DNA of 64,000 bases from Marinobacter sp. JH2 (GCF_004353225.1 NZ_CP037934.1:1674001-1738000), one strand, 5' to 3'; counted from the first letter of the stretch, positions 28,464 to 39,279 are shown. The notes: a model not told the origin generated them from the letters alone. Numbers and translations: made by a program.

Positions 28464-29810
28464 TTAGCCCTCGATCTCGATTCGGGTCAGGTTCTCACGG
28501 AGAATCGGACCGTATTCATATTTACCCGGACACACAAAGGTGCACAGCGAGAGATCTTCTTCGTCCAGCTCCAGAGCGCCCAGTTTCTGAGCCACTTCGG
28601 TATCACCAACAATCAGCGCACGCAGCAGCTGGGTTGGCAAAATATCCAGCGGCATCACCTTCTCGTAAGCTCCGACAGGAACCATCGCCCGCTCACTACC
28701 GTTAGTGGTGGTGGTGAAGTCAAAGCGCTTGCCGCCCATTAGCTTGGACACGTAGATATTCAACACCGAGAACTTATTGGCACCAGGCGTCAGCCAACCC
28801 ATGAAGTGGCGTTTGAAGCCCTCTTCCAGAACAGACACTTGATTGGCGAACCGACCCAAGTAGGCACAAGGACCATCACCACGACGGCCACCGAAGACAG
28901 AACCGGAAATCGCACGAATTTCACAATCGGTTGCTACTTCACCGTCCAGTAGCTCCGGCAAGTTTGCACCCAAACGGGTACGAACAAGACGAGGCTTCAG
29001 GGCTTTCGGGCCACCAATCGCCACGATGCGTTCGACCGGCACTTCACCGGTTTCGAACAGCTTGGCAATATCAATCACGTCTTGGTAATTGACAGACCAT
29101 ACAGTCTTGTTGGCAGAAACCGGGTCCAAATGGTGGATATGGGTTCCCACGTTGCCGGCAGGATGCAGACCGTCGAACTGATGCACTTCAATGTTGTCGG
29201 CTTTAGGCACAGACACGTTTGTGCCCGGCTTACCGGTAACAAACACCTTACCGTTAGTGAGGCGAGATATAATCGTCAGACCTTTCTCGAAAGCCTGGCT
29301 ATTCTCACCGATGATCACCGCAGGGTCCGCCGCTAGCGGATTGGTGTCCATCACTGACACAAAAATGGAGTTCGGAGCAGAGTCGATAGCCGGAACCTTG
29401 CTGTACGGACGCGTGCGGAACGCTGTCCACAAGCCAGACTCGACAAGATTATCGACTACTTGCTGGCGTTCCAGGCCGGCGAGATCCGAGTCGTTATAGC
29501 GGGCATAAGTTTCAGCCTCGTCACCATCGATCTCGATGACAACAGATTGAAATACTCGACGCTCACCGCGATTCACTTCTTTTACCACACCGGCTGCCGG
29601 TGAAGTGTAACGAACGCCTTCGGTCTTCTTATCCGTGAACAGCAGCGTACCGCGCTTAACACGGTCCCCTTCTTTCACAGCCATTGTCGGCTTCATGCCG
29701 TGATAGTCAAATCCAATAAGCGCCACGTGGCGAATCGGCTTGCCATCGGTAATGGTCTGTTCGGGAGCGCCGCTGATGGGAAGATCCAGGCCTTTTTTGA
29801 TCTTGATCAT
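28464..29810 (-). CDS. nqrA: Na+-NQR subunit A
   Basis: A 448-residue peripheral subunit of the Na+-pumping NADH:quinone reductase, linked to ubiquinone binding. The start at ATG 29810 gives the family N-terminus [14 protein letters not shown]; the longer in-frame start adds 29 non-family residues. It is the first gene of nqrABCDEF-apbE-nqrM, with sthA further downstream. Confidence 0.97.
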   Translation of the reverse strand: MIKIKKGLDLPISGAPEQTITDGKPIRHVALIGFDYHGMKPTMAVKEGDRVKRGTLLFTDKKTEGVRYTSPAAGVVKEVNRGERRVFQSVVIEIDGDEAETYARYNDSDLAGLERQQVVDNLVESGLWTAFRTRPYSKVPAIDSAPNSIFVSVMDTNPLAADPAVIIGENSQAFEKGLTIISRLTNGKVFVTGKPGTNVSVPKADNIEVHQFDGLHPAGNVGTHIHHLDPVSANKTVWSVNYQDVIDIAKLFETGEVPVERIVAIGGPKALKPRLVRTRLGANLPELLDGEVATDCEIRAISGSVFGGRRGDGPCAYLGRFANQVSVLEEGFKRHFMGWLTPGANKFSVLNIYVSKLMGGKRFDFTTTTNGSERAMVPVGAYEKVMPLDILPTQLLRALIVGDTEVAQKLGALELDEEDLSLCTFVCPGKYEYGPILRENLTRIEIEG

Positions 29811-29907
29811 TAGCCTCATCCAGTCATCAGAAACTATTCTGTGGATTCTTAAACGCCCAACTCCTGTGCAACGTACCGTGGAGCCAGACACACCCAAAAT
29901 CGCGCCA

Positions 29908-29936
29908 ATTATAGAGATTAAGGAAACCTATTTCCA
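29908..29936 (-). promoter_or_regulatory. Probable nqr operon promoter
   Basis: On the minus strand TATAAT (29913-29908) is a perfect -10. A weak -35, TGGAAA (29936-29931), lies 17 bases upstream. The leader to nqrA would be about 90 nt. Confidence 0.5.
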
Positions 29937-29971
29937 CCGGTAACCCAAATGCTTTTGGTGCCAAGAAACAC

Positions 29972-30008
29972 GAAAAACCCCGACAACTCTCGTTGCCGGG
30001 GTTTTTTC
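29972..30008 (-). terminator. Intrinsic terminator after gap
   Basis: The stem is AACCCCGGCAA with TTGTCGGGGTT on the minus strand, followed by Ts, about 30 bases after the gap stop. The A-run flank on the plus strand suggests it may work both ways. It separates gap from the nqr promoter. Confidence 0.82.
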
Positions 30009-30037
30009 ATTCCATCCCCTTGGGGCGAACTACGACC

Positions 30038-31507
30038 TTAGTCGCGTGCGCGCTTAGGGAAGATTGGGTAATCAACGCCAGCCATCTGATTAACACAACG
30101 GATAACCTGAGCACTGTAGCCGAATTCGTTGTCGTACCATACGTACAGAATCAGGCGCTTACCGTTCGCGATAGTGGCCTGAGCATCGACCACGCCCGCG
30201 TGACGGGAACCCACGAAGTCCGTTGAAACCACTTCTGGCGAGTTCACGAAGTCGATCTGTTTTTGCAGTTCAGAGTGCAGAGCCATTTCACGCAGGTATT
30301 CGTTCACCTTTTCCACATCCACATCGGACTTCAGGTTCAGGTTCAGAATCGCCATGGATACGTTCGGAGTCGGAACACGGATTGCGTTACCACTCAGCTT
30401 GCCCTTCAACTCAGGCAGAGCCTTGGCAACGGCCTTAGCTGCACCAGTTTCCGTGATAACCATGTTCAACGCCGCACTACGACCACGACGACTGCCTTTG
30501 TGGTAGTTATCGATCAAGTTTTGGTCGTTAGTATAAGAGTGAACCGTCTCAACATGACCATCTTCGATACCGAATTCGTCGTTAATCGCCTTCAGCACCG
30601 GGGTGATGGCGTTAGTCGTACAAGAAGCGGCAGATAGAATCTTGTCGTCTTCGGTGATCCAGTCGCTGTTGATGCCGTAAACGATGTTTTTGATATCGCC
30701 TTTACCCGGAGCCGTCAGAATCACCCGGCTAACGCCTTTGGATTTCAAATGCAGACCAAGACCAGCCTCATCACGCCAGATACCGGTGTTATCTACAACG
30801 ATGGCGTTATCGATGCCGTATTCGGTGTAATCCACCTGATCAGGACCACCAGAGTAAATCACTTTGATGAAGTTGCCGTTAGCGATCAGGGCAGAGTTTT
30901 CTTCGTCAACCGTGATGGAGCCGTTGAAAGGCCCGTGCACAGAGTCACGACGCAGCAAGCTGGCACGCTTCTCGAGATCATTCTCAGCGCCGCCCTGACG
31001 CACGACGATTGCGCGCAGACGCAGGTTATTTCCGCCACCCGCTTTTTCGATCAGGATACGAGCCAGAAGACGACCGATACGACCAAAACCGTATAGAACC
31101 ACATCTTTGGTGTCGTTGTTGGCATCTTGTACAGACTGAGCTTCGTACTCGCCAACGATAGAGCCGATTTCACGCTTCAGGAAGTCAACAAGGTCACCAC
31201 CTTCTTCTCTGAATTTGACCGCAAGCTTACCGATATCCACGTGAGCGCGACCCAGATTCAGCTTATCCATCTCTTGCAGAATAGGCATGGTGTCGTGCAC
31301 AGACAGTTCGCTGTCTTCAACCTGACGAACAAAACGGTGAGCCCGCAGGATGTCGATCACAGACTGATTAATGATCGAGCGACCGTAAATAGAAGTCACT
31401 ACATTGTTTTTACGGTAAAGACGGCCGATCAGCGGAATCATGGCTTCCGCGGTAGACTCTCGTTCAGTCCAGTTGGACAGATGCTGGTTGATCTTGTCGT
31501 GACTCAC
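30038..31507 (-). CDS. gap: Glyceraldehyde-3-phosphate dehydrogenase, long form
   Basis: A 489-residue enzyme. Residues from about 135 on are a standard GAPDH: YGFGRIGRLLARIL (NAD-binding) and SAASCTTNAITP with the catalytic Cys, then HSYTNDQNLID and RRGRSAALNM. About 130 extra N-terminal residues (ESTAEAMIPLIGRLYRKNNV) are shared with the Pseudomonas homologue between nqr and mfd. The extension's role is unknown. The start at GTG 31507 is preferred because GAGG sits 8 bases upstream; GTG 31528 is the longer option. It is divergent from mfd. Confidence 0.93.
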   Translation of the reverse strand: MSHDKINQHLSNWTERESTAEAMIPLIGRLYRKNNVVTSIYGRSIINQSVIDILRAHRFVRQVEDSELSVHDTMPILQEMDKLNLGRAHVDIGKLAVKFREEGGDLVDFLKREIGSIVGEYEAQSVQDANNDTKDVVLYGFGRIGRLLARILIEKAGGGNNLRLRAIVVRQGGAENDLEKRASLLRRDSVHGPFNGSITVDEENSALIANGNFIKVIYSGGPDQVDYTEYGIDNAIVVDNTGIWRDEAGLGLHLKSKGVSRVILTAPGKGDIKNIVYGINSDWITEDDKILSAASCTTNAITPVLKAINDEFGIEDGHVETVHSYTNDQNLIDNYHKGSRRGRSAALNMVITETGAAKAVAKALPELKGKLSGNAIRVPTPNVSMAILNLNLKSDVDVEKVNEYLREMALHSELQKQIDFVNSPEVVSTDFVGSRHAGVVDAQATIANGKRLILYVWYDNEFGYSAQVIRCVNQMAGVDYPIFPKRARD

Positions 31508-31692
31508 GGTTGAAACCTCGTTTAGCACTGGGGAGTAATTTTGAGGCGCACATTATCCAACTTAACGAGCCTCACGGCAAATGGCTTTGTGTATCCCTAT
31601 AACAAGCAGCAACCATGACACTTCAATCCTTGAGCGATAGAATGATGCGCTTTCGGTTCCCAGACGCCTCAAACTAGGAGACGGCCAAGCCC

Positions 31693-34600
31693 ATGGCTCA
31701 AGGTTCAACCAACACCTTCGCGAACATTTCTCTGATCGCGCCCGCAGCACCCGCGCAAGCAGCCGATCACAGAAAATGGGGGCAGCTGCAGGGCTGCAGT
31801 CAGGCTCTCGCAATCTGTGAAAGTGCAAGAAGCCACAAAGGCTTGACACTCGTCGTCACCAGAAGCACCGATGAGGCCATTCGACTAGAGCAAGCGGTTC
31901 GGTTTTTCCTTAGCCTGCCGCCCGAAGAGGACGGCGCAGCTATCTCTGAAGACGGCTTGGAGCTGTTATCGCTACCTGACTGGGAGACTCTGCCCTATGA
32001 CCTTTTCTCTCCCCATCAGGACATCACTTCCCGGCGCATTCGCACCCTGCACCGTCTGCCGTCTACTGATCACGGTATTTTAATCGTTCCGGCACGAACC
32101 TTGATGCACCGGCTGGCACCGCCCAGCTATTTGCAAGGCAACACTTTACTTCTAAAAACCGGTCAGACACTGAACATCGACAACTGGCGCATGCAACTGG
32201 AAGCTGCTGGATATCACCATGCTGAAAACGTGTACGAGCACGGCGAATACGCAGTTCGGGGCGCAATTCTCGATATCTACCCGATGGGCTCCAACCTGCC
32301 CTACCGAATAGACCTGTTTGACGATGAAATCGAAACTCTAAGAACCTTCGACCCGGAAACTCAGCGCTCAATCGAGCGCATCGAACAAATCGAGCTGCTA
32401 CCCGCACACGAATTCCCTTGGCATAAAGAAGCACGCTCCGGGTTTCGCAACCGGTGGTTTGAATACTTCCCTCACTCGGATAAAGATTCCCCGGTCTATC
32501 AGGATGTGAGCAACGGCATTACCCCTCCCGGCATCGAATATTATTTGCCGTTGTTCTTTGAGCAAACGGCGACGCTCTTCGATTATCTGCCAGCGTCCAC
32601 CTTGGTCTTTACAGAAGATGGCTTGAACGATGCTATTCAAGCATTCGACAGCGAAACCCGTGCTAGACACGAGGACAGACGGCACGACCGCCTGCGTCCG
32701 ATTTTACCGCCTGCCGAGCTCTTTCTGTTACAAGAAGAGGCGCTTGGCCAGTTAAAACGTTATCCCCGGGTCACTTGCAGCCCAGAGCCGACATCCGGTG
32801 CAGGCTCTGCTAATTGCGCCGCTGAGGCACTACCCGATATCGCCATGGACGGCCGCGCGGCCGACCCGGCAGGACGACTCAAACGCTTTCTCAACGATTT
32901 TCCGGGCCGCGTCCTCATTTGCGCCGAGTCTTCAGGTCGCCGCGAAGCACTGATCGAAAACCTAGAGAGCCAGAAACTTAAACTGAGCACCGTGACTAGC
33001 TGGCAGGAATTTCTCGCTCAAAACGACACCAGCCTGGCAATTACCATTGCCCCGATGGAACAAGGCATGGTGTTGCCCGAACAAAACCTGGCTCTGATCA
33101 CTGAAACCGCTCTGTTTGGCGAGCGGGTACTGCAACGCCGGCGCCGTGAAAAGCCAACGGAAGTGGACGATGCCGGTTATCGAGATCTGTCGGAGCTTCG
33201 AATCGGGTCACCGGTGGTGCACATTGACCACGGCGTAGGCCGCTACAAAGGGCTCGAAACCATCAGTGCCGGTGGTGAATCCAATGAATTTCTGACACTG
33301 GAATACGCCGGCGGCTCGAAATTGTACGTTCCGGTTTCTAGTCTGCATCTGATTTCGCGCTACGCCGGCACTGACGAAGAACACGCGCCCCTGCACAAGC
33401 TAGGGACCGACCGCTGGAGCAACGCCAAGCAAAAAGCGCTGGAGAAGATCCGCGACACGGCAGCCGAGCTGCTGGATGTGTATGCACGCCGGGAAGCCCG
33501 AAAAGGCTTCCAGTTCGAGGACCCTAAAGAAGCCTATCGAGCCTTTGCTGCAGGCTTCCCATTTGAGGAAACCCCGGATCAGCAAGTTGCAATTCAAGCT
33601 GTCTTCGAAGACATGACCAGTGAGCAACCGATGGATCGCTTGGTATGCGGCGACGTTGGTTTTGGAAAAACCGAGGTTGCGATGCGCGCAGCTTTTCTGG
33701 CCACTTGGTCCGGCAAACAGGTTGCTGTTTTGGTGCCAACAACCTTGCTGGCCCAACAACACTACGAGTCTTTCCGTGACCGTTTTTCAGATACACCGGT
33801 TTCCATTGAGCTGCTAAGTCGATTCAGAAGCGGCACCCAAACCAGTAAAGCCATGTCCGCCATAGAGGAAGGCAAAGCGGATATTGTTATCGGCACTCAC
33901 AAGCTTCTGCAAGGCGACGTGAAATTCAAAAATCTGGGTTTGGTCATTATTGATGAAGAACACCGCTTCGGCGTTCAGCAAAAGGAAAAGTTGAAGGCCC
34001 TACGCGCTGAAGTCGACATGCTCAATCTCACCGCCACGCCGATTCCGAGAACTCTGAACATGGCCATGGGGCACCTGCGCGACCTCTCGATAATCGCCAC
34101 CCCGCCCGCTCGCCGCCTCTCGGTAAAAACCTTCGTTCGCCAACGGGACGAAGCCATGGTGAAAGAAGCCATTCTTCGTGAAATTCTCCGTGGTGGTCAG
34201 GTCTACTTTCTGCACAACGATGTTTCCACCATTGAGAAAACGGCCGAAGACCTCCGCAGGCTAATCCCGGAAGCCCGAGTGGGCGTTGGACACGGCCAAA
34301 TGCGGGAGCGCCAGCTGGAACAGGTCATGTCGGATTTTTATCACAAACGCTTCAACGTTCTGGTGTGCACCACCATTGTTGAAACCGGCATCGATGTACC
34401 CAGCGCCAACACCATCATTATCGAACGAGCGGATAAATTCGGTCTGGCCCAGCTCCACCAACTGCGCGGCCGGGTTGGCCGTTCTCACCATCAGGCTTAT
34501 GCTTATCTGCTGACGCCGCCACCCAAGAGCATTTCCGCTGATGCCAAGAAGCGACTGGATGCGATTTCAGAAGCTCAGGATCTTGGCGCCGGGTTCATGC

Positions 34601-35226
34601 TAGCCACTCACGATCTAGAGATTCGAGGCGCAGGCGAATTATTGGGCGACGAACAAAGCGGCCAGATCGAAAGCATCGGCTTCACTTTATATATGCAGTT
34701 ATTAGATGAAGCAGTGAAGGCCATTCGCGAGGGCCGAACACCCAATGCGGAGCTGCCACTGAGCCACGGCACGGAAATGAACCTTCGTATTCCGGCGATC
34801 ATTCCCGAAGATTACCTGCCAGACGTTCACAATCGCTTGATGCTGTATAAACGCATCGCCAGCGTAAAAGAAGAAACCGAATTAAAAGAACTTCAGGTTG
34901 AAATGATTGACCGCTTTGGATTATTGCCGGAGCCCGCCAAAAATCTTGTACGCCAGACTCAGCTCCGATTAATGGCGGAAGGCCTGGGCATCGATAAAGT
35001 GGACGCTGGCAAGGAATGGGTACGTCTGGAATTTGGCGCCAGCACCCCGGTTGATCCGCTGATTCTGGTTAAAAAAGTGCAATCCGCACCGGACACATAC
35101 CGGCTAGAAGGCGCCAACAGCTTCCGCTTCCGGCTGAATGATGACTCAACCAATGGTAAACTCGACGCCATCGCAGCCATGCTGACCGAGCTTGGCCCTC
35201 ATGACTCAAAAGCCAAGGCTTCTTGA
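31693..35226 (+). CDS. mfd: Transcription-repair coupling factor
   Basis: A 1177-residue SF2 translocase that removes RNA polymerase stalled at DNA damage and recruits UvrA. In order: UvrB-like N-terminal domains (about 1-380), the RNA polymerase-interaction domain (about 490-560), the helicase core with Walker [10 protein letters not shown], the DEEH box in [21 protein letters not shown], and QLRGRVGRS (motif VI), then the C-terminal TRCF domain. Length and motifs are complete. Confidence 0.98.
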   Translation: MAQGSTNTFANISLIAPAAPAQAADHRKWGQLQGCSQALAICESARSHKGLTLVVTRSTDEAIRLEQAVRFFLSLPPEEDGAAISEDGLELLSLPDWETLPYDLFSPHQDITSRRIRTLHRLPSTDHGILIVPARTLMHRLAPPSYLQGNTLLLKTGQTLNIDNWRMQLEAAGYHHAENVYEHGEYAVRGAILDIYPMGSNLPYRIDLFDDEIETLRTFDPETQRSIERIEQIELLPAHEFPWHKEARSGFRNRWFEYFPHSDKDSPVYQDVSNGITPPGIEYYLPLFFEQTATLFDYLPASTLVFTEDGLNDAIQAFDSETRARHEDRRHDRLRPILPPAELFLLQEEALGQLKRYPRVTCSPEPTSGAGSANCAAEALPDIAMDGRAADPAGRLKRFLNDFPGRVLICAESSGRREALIENLESQKLKLSTVTSWQEFLAQNDTSLAITIAPMEQGMVLPEQNLALITETALFGERVLQRRRREKPTEVDDAGYRDLSELRIGSPVVHIDHGVGRYKGLETISAGGESNEFLTLEYAGGSKLYVPVSSLHLISRYAGTDEEHAPLHKLGTDRWSNAKQKALEKIRDTAAELLDVYARREARKGFQFEDPKEAYRAFAAGFPFEETPDQQVAIQAVFEDMTSEQPMDRLVCGDVGFGKTEVAMRAAFLATWSGKQVAVLVPTTLLAQQHYESFRDRFSDTPVSIELLSRFRSGTQTSKAMSAIEEGKADIVIGTHKLLQGDVKFKNLGLVIIDEEHRFGVQQKEKLKALRAEVDMLNLTATPIPRTLNMAMGHLRDLSIIATPPARRLSVKTFVRQRDEAMVKEAILREILRGGQVYFLHNDVSTIEKTAEDLRRLIPEARVGVGHGQMRERQLEQVMSDFYHKRFNVLVCTTIVETGIDVPSANTIIIERADKFGLAQLHQLRGRVGRSHHQAYAYLLTPPPKSISADAKKRLDAISEAQDLGAGFMLATHDLEIRGAGELLGDEQSGQIESIGFTLYMQLLDEAVKAIREGRTPNAELPLSHGTEMNLRIPAIIPEDYLPDVHNRLMLYKRIASVKEETELKELQVEMIDRFGLLPEPAKNLVRQTQLRLMAEGLGIDKVDAGKEWVRLEFGASTPVDPLILVKKVQSAPDTYRLEGANSFRFRLNDDSTNGKLDAIAAMLTELGPHDSKAKAS

Positions 35227-35264
35227 ACCAACCTGATTTAGCCGGAGTGAGACACTTGCAAGCC

Positions 35265-35999
35265 ATGAAACGCTTATCTAAACCCTTGCTGACAAGCGCC
35301 GCCTTGGCCCTTGCGTTCACGCTACTGCCGGCGACAAACGCCCAAGCTCAGGAAGGCCGAAAAAACTTCTATCGAGCGGAAATCGTGATTCTTCAACGGT
35401 TGGTTGATCCTGCGTCTATCGAAGAACAGATGGCGGGTAAACAAATCGAGTCTTCGCGCAATGTTGCGAAATCACTTTGGGTTGAAGACGCCAATGGCCG
35501 CCGCAGCTCAGATTTGAAGCTCGCCGGTAGAAACGAACTGCATCTGGGCCGAGCGGCCAGTCGTCTGGAGAACAGCGGGAACTATCGGGTTCTGGCCGCA
35601 GCCGGCTGGTATCAGAACTTCCCGCCGAACTACAATGGGTCGCCCATGAGAGTGGCCGTTGGCGATTGGCTAACCGGGGCGCAGCAAACAGCCGTGGAAG
35701 GCCACATTGAAATTGACCGAAAGCGCTATCTTCACGTGGGCGTTCACCTGAACCATTGGCAAGATAGCCAGGCCTCGGAAGCCCCCGTTAAAACAGTTAA
35801 CGCGGAAGAAGAAGCCGCCGAGCCCGAGCAAACAGGCACCATAGCAGACATGGCAGAGAATACTCAGCCCACCATCGCGAAACCCGTGCCTGCCGAGCTG
35901 GTAACCTGGATTAAAGAAACCCGCCGTATGCGCAGTCAGGAAATCCACTTCATCGATTCCCCCACTATCGGCGTACTGGTGTTCTTCAGGAAGCTGTAG
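35265..35999 (+). CDS. csiV: CsiV family peptidoglycan-binding protein
   Basis: A 244-residue secreted protein with a signal peptide (about 1-28, AQA) and the CsiV domain (FYRAEIVILQRL, then a C-terminal EIHFIDSPTIGVLVFF). In Vibrio cholerae, CsiV binds peptidoglycan and is needed for LpoA-linked or D-amino-acid responses. A gap in the family homology covers about residues 170-215, a low-complexity acidic linker. ATG 35265 is taken, though TTG 35256 has the better-spaced GGAG (8 bases). It follows mfd and overlaps the convergent phosphorylase gene by 14 bases. Confidence 0.85.
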   Translation: MKRLSKPLLTSAALALAFTLLPATNAQAQEGRKNFYRAEIVILQRLVDPASIEEQMAGKQIESSRNVAKSLWVEDANGRRSSDLKLAGRNELHLGRAASRLENSGNYRVLAAAGWYQNFPPNYNGSPMRVAVGDWLTGAQQTAVEGHIEIDRKRYLHVGVHLNHWQDSQASEAPVKTVNAEEEAAEPEQTGTIADMAENTQPTIAKPVPAELVTWIKETRRMRSQEIHFIDSPTIGVLVFFRKL

Positions 36000-36765
36000 A
36001 CAAAGGCTCCAGCTCGCCTAGCTTGGCCATTGAGTGCTCTAAAATACGCTTGACGCCTGTCATGCCCTGCTCGATGGCCGCTTCAATCTCATCCATTGTA
36101 ATGATGTGATCAGACTTCCCGGCCGCCCAGTTCACCACCAAGCCCAGACACACATAACGCATACCTAACTCGGCGGCCAGCACGGCTTCTGGCATGCCGG
36201 TCATTCCCACCAGATCACAACCATCCTGTTCAAGACGGCGAATCTCGGCGGCTGTTTCAAGCCGTGGACCTTGGGTAGCGCCATAAACGCCGAAATTGGA
36301 AAACTCGACCTTCAACGCTGCGGCCGACTCAATCAACAGAGCGCGCCCATCGTGATCGTAGGGATGGGTAAAGTCGATGTGAGTTACATGCTCGAGATCA
36401 TCTTCGAAAAAGGTGCTGGCACGACCCCAAGTATAATCAATTAGCTGATGGGGAATCACCACATGGGCAGGCCCCATCGCCGAGTGGATTCCGCCAACGG
36501 CATTAACACCCACTACCGTCCGTACACCGGCATCGTATAGCGCTTGTAGATTGGCCCGGTAATTCACCCGGTGTGGTGGTATCCGGTGCGGATTGCCGTG
36601 ACGAGCCAAAAAAACCACTGGCTGCTCCCCCAGCATGCCGTTAACCAAGACATCGGAGGGCTCACCCCAGCGGTTACGGTCAGCCTCTTTGCCTAAAATT
36701 TGAAGCTCACTCAGCTGCGTGAGCCCCGTTCCACCAATAACACCTATTGGACGATTAATCGCCAT
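35986..36765 (-). CDS. S-methyl-5'-thioinosine phosphorylase (MTAP family)
   Basis: A 259-residue purine-nucleoside phosphorylase of the MTAP family. It has IGGTGL (8-13), ARHG (54-57), TQGPRLET (164-171) and GMTGMPEA (187-194). At the purine-binding loop it has N212-W-A214, where adenosine-specific MTAPs have two Asp residues. Asn there suits a 6-oxopurine, so methylthioinosine is the likely substrate, as for the P. aeruginosa enzyme at this locus. That reading is inference. I chose ATG 36765: the GGGGG Shine-Dalgarno is 8 bases upstream, better than for ATG 36771. It overlaps the mscS end by 11 bases. Confidence 0.87.
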   Translation of the reverse strand: MAINRPIGVIGGTGLTQLSELQILGKEADRNRWGEPSDVLVNGMLGEQPVVFLARHGNPHRIPPHRVNYRANLQALYDAGVRTVVGVNAVGGIHSAMGPAHVVIPHQLIDYTWGRASTFFEDDLEHVTHIDFTHPYDHDGRALLIESAAALKVEFSNFGVYGATQGPRLETAAEIRRLEQDGCDLVGMTGMPEAVLAAELGMRYVCLGLVVNWAAGKSDHIITMDEIEAAIEQGMTGVKRILEHSMAKLGELEPLSTAS

Positions 36766-38002
36766 CTGCATTTCCCCCTTCTCCGGAATCTGCACCGTCG
36801 TCGCGGGCATGCGCCTCACCTTGATTTTCATTGTAATCGGGGTTCTCACGGGCGGCATTATCGCCGCGCTTCTCGCTCTTCTCCTGCGCGTTTTGATTGC
36901 TGACGGTTACACCGTCTGGCAAATGCAACGTACGCGTCGGGAAGGCGACTTCCGCACCGTGACCCTCGATGATGTCACTAATTTGCAGCAGCACATTTTC
37001 CTTGATGCCATGAAACCGCACCCAGTCCGTTGTTTTGGTGAAGGTGTAAATCATGATATCGAGCGTAGAGGCATTAAACGCCAGAAAATTCACGATCAAG
37101 GTCTGGTTGGCATCAATTTCGTTGTGGTTCTTAAGCATGTCGCGAATATCATCCACAATCGTTTTCATGGATTGCACATCCGCGTAACGAATCCCGATGG
37201 TTTCGGAAATTCGGCGATTGGTCATGCGTGACGGGTTTTCCACCGCAATAACGGTAAAGGCCGCGTTCGGCACGTAAAGCGGGCGCTTATCAAAGGTGCG
37301 AATGGTCGTTAAACGCCAACCAATGTGCTCCACCGTGCCTTCAATGTTACGGTCGGGCGAGCGGATCCAATCCCCTACCTTGAACGGTCTATCCAAATGG
37401 ATAATGAAACCGCCGAAAAAGTTAGCCAATAAATCTTTCGCTGCAAAACCAACGGCGATACCACCCACACCACCGAAGGCCAGAACCCCCGAAATACTAA
37501 AGCCCAGAGTCTGCAATCCGGTGAGCACCGCGGTAATCACGATGACCGCACGAAGCAACTTGCTAATGGCATTTACCGTGGTGAAGTCCATGGGTTTGCG
37601 CATTTTGACGGGTGACACCAAAACTTTCTCAACTTGCTTCACCAGCCCGAACAGTGCCCAAACGACCACCCACATAAAACCGATTTTCAGCACGATTTCG
37701 TTAGCGGTAAACACCTCGGCATCAGAGAAGTGATGGGCAATTTCAGCGGCCCAATACACGCCCTGCAACCAGACAAACGCTACCAGCGGACGCCGGCTGG
37801 CATGCAGGACTGCGTCATCCCAGAGGTTTCGCGTATGACTGAATTTGTTCTCTAGGTATAGAACCACACGACCAACAATAAAGGCCACAATGGCTGTGCC
37901 AAACACCACGGCAAAAATCAGGATTCCAGCACGCCACCCTTCGGTAAGCATTCCGAACTGTTCAATCCACTCGTTCATTATGCGTAAGATATTTCCTATC
38001 AT
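36755..38002 (-). CDS. MscS-family mechanosensitive channel
   Basis: A 415-residue channel protein. It has three to five membrane helices (about 25-180), the pore helix with alternating Gly/Ala (GVLAFGGVGGIAVGFAAKDLLANFFGG region, about 170-196), and the MscS beta domain (FKVGDWIRSP, GTVEHIGWR). The C-terminal 50 residues are acidic and disordered. It opens on membrane stretch and releases solutes in osmotic downshock. It starts 23 bases after the L,D-transpeptidase and overlaps the phosphorylase gene. Confidence 0.93.
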   Translation of the reverse strand: MIGNILRIMNEWIEQFGMLTEGWRAGILIFAVVFGTAIVAFIVGRVVLYLENKFSHTRNLWDDAVLHASRRPLVAFVWLQGVYWAAEIAHHFSDAEVFTANEIVLKIGFMWVVVWALFGLVKQVEKVLVSPVKMRKPMDFTTVNAISKLLRAVIVITAVLTGLQTLGFSISGVLAFGGVGGIAVGFAAKDLLANFFGGFIIHLDRPFKVGDWIRSPDRNIEGTVEHIGWRLTTIRTFDKRPLYVPNAAFTVIAVENPSRMTNRRISETIGIRYADVQSMKTIVDDIRDMLKNHNEIDANQTLIVNFLAFNASTLDIMIYTFTKTTDWVRFHGIKENVLLQISDIIEGHGAEVAFPTRTLHLPDGVTVSNQNAQEKSEKRGDNAARENPDYNENQGEAHARDDGADSGEGGNADGD

Positions 38003-38025
38003 CCTTTCCCTCGGGGCTCGTCAAT

Positions 38026-38526
38026 CTATTCAATTGTCACGTGCATACCCACTGGCGCACGCTCAAACAATTCTAGCAAATCCCTGCTCCTCATCCGCAC
38101 GCAACCATGGGACATTGGTATACCCATCGGCTCGGTATCAGGTGTTCCATGAATGTATATGAAACGTCGGAAGGTATCGACACCAGGCCCACGGTTGCGC
38201 TGCCATTCCCGGCCGCACAGCCAAAGTATGCGAGTCAGGATCCAGTCGCGATCGGGGTATGCTGCTGCAAGGTCCGGCGCGTAAATCTCACCGGTTGGCC
38301 GGCGCCCGCGGAATACCGCATTCAGCGGCTGCCCATCGCCAATTCGCGCTCGAATATAGTGCTTGCCCCTAGGGGTGCAACCACTGCCATCACGCTCACC
38401 GGCGCCATTTAGCGCAGTAGATACCGGGTACTCAGCTAACAGGGCGCCGTCATCCGCCAGCAGCCTAAGCGATTGATCGTCGAGAGAAATGTGAATATGC
38501 GCCCGCTGGGGCCATGGGGTATTCAA
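38026..38526 (-). CDS. L,D-transpeptidase (YkuD domain)
   Basis: A 166-residue YkuD-domain protein with the full catalytic motif: His126 in IHGTPD and SHGCVRM with Cys142. Family members cross-link peptidoglycan or attach proteins to it. No signal peptide is visible, which is odd for a periplasmic enzyme. I chose TTG 38526, which has GAGGGAG 8 bases upstream; TTG 38547 has no ribosome site. The Shine-Dalgarno can pair with TTCCCTC just upstream. It lies between psrA and mscS, probably in one operon. Confidence 0.85.
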   Translation of the reverse strand: MNTPWPQRAHIHISLDDQSLRLLADDGALLAEYPVSTALNGAGERDGSGCTPRGKHYIRARIGDGQPLNAVFRGRRPTGEIYAPDLAAAYPDRDWILTRILWLCGREWQRNRGPGVDTFRRFIYIHGTPDTEPMGIPMSHGCVRMRSRDLLELFERAPVGMHVTIE

Positions 38527-38581
38527 AGCGTAAGCTCCCTCGGGCAAAAACCAGAGGGAAGCCTACCTGAGGGCGGGGAGT

Positions 38582-39259
38582 TCAGGCAACCGTAGTACCC
38601 GAGAGCGTTGGGGGAACCTGTAATTTATCGGGCGCCTTCATACCCTCGGCAAGGAAAGGTACCAAACGAGCGGCAATCTCCTGAACCGATGCCTGTACAC
38701 CGAGTTTGTTGTCAAGTATATCGATCAAAGCATCACTACTGGACATCGTGAACGCTGTTGCGCCCAACATGAACTGTATCCGCCAGTATCGATCAACAGC
38801 AGACAGCTCCGGCGTGGCTTCTTTCAACAGGCTCATAAAACGGCTGAAGGGTTGCCCGTATTCCTGCTCCAAAAACTTGCGCAAATGCCCCTGAGATTGC
38901 GTATAGGCAAGGCCCAGCAAACGCATGAAGATAGAAATACCATTTTCATTGCGCTGAGGCATACGTATCGCACTTTCGGTCAATACCCAGAGAGTCTGGC
39001 TCAACGTCGGGGGGGTACCGTGACACTTCTGCTCTAACTCGTCGAACGCGGTTTCCAGTGTCGATGAAAACGGCGTCAAAAAACGCGCAAATACCGCATG
39101 GATCAGCGCTTTCTTTGAGCCAAAATGGTAATTGACCGCAGCCAGATTTACGTTAGCCTTACTGGTAATCATACGAAGCGAAGTTTCTGCGAACCCACGC
39201 TCCGCGAAAAGCTCTTCAGCTGCATCGAGAATGCGATCTACGGTATCTGATTGTGCCAT
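38582..39259 (-). CDS. psrA: TetR-family regulator, PsrA-like
   Basis: A 225-residue TetR regulator. The N-terminal HTH (ILDAAEELFAERGFAETSLR, then VNYHFGSKKALI) is almost identical to the start of Pseudomonas PsrA as I recall it, and the locus matches. PsrA binds long-chain fatty acids, controls beta-oxidation genes and rpoS, and represses itself. Two PsrA-type operators stand right upstream, which supports the name. It is the first gene of a likely psrA-ldt-mscS-phosphorylase operon. Confidence 0.88.
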   Translation of the reverse strand: MAQSDTVDRILDAAEELFAERGFAETSLRMITSKANVNLAAVNYHFGSKKALIHAVFARFLTPFSSTLETAFDELEQKCHGTPPTLSQTLWVLTESAIRMPQRNENGISIFMRLLGLAYTQSQGHLRKFLEQEYGQPFSRFMSLLKEATPELSAVDRYWRIQFMLGATAFTMSSSDALIDILDNKLGVQASVQEIAARLVPFLAEGMKAPDKLQVPPTLSGTTVA

Positions 39260-39279
39260 CTTGTTATCAGCGCCTCTAA

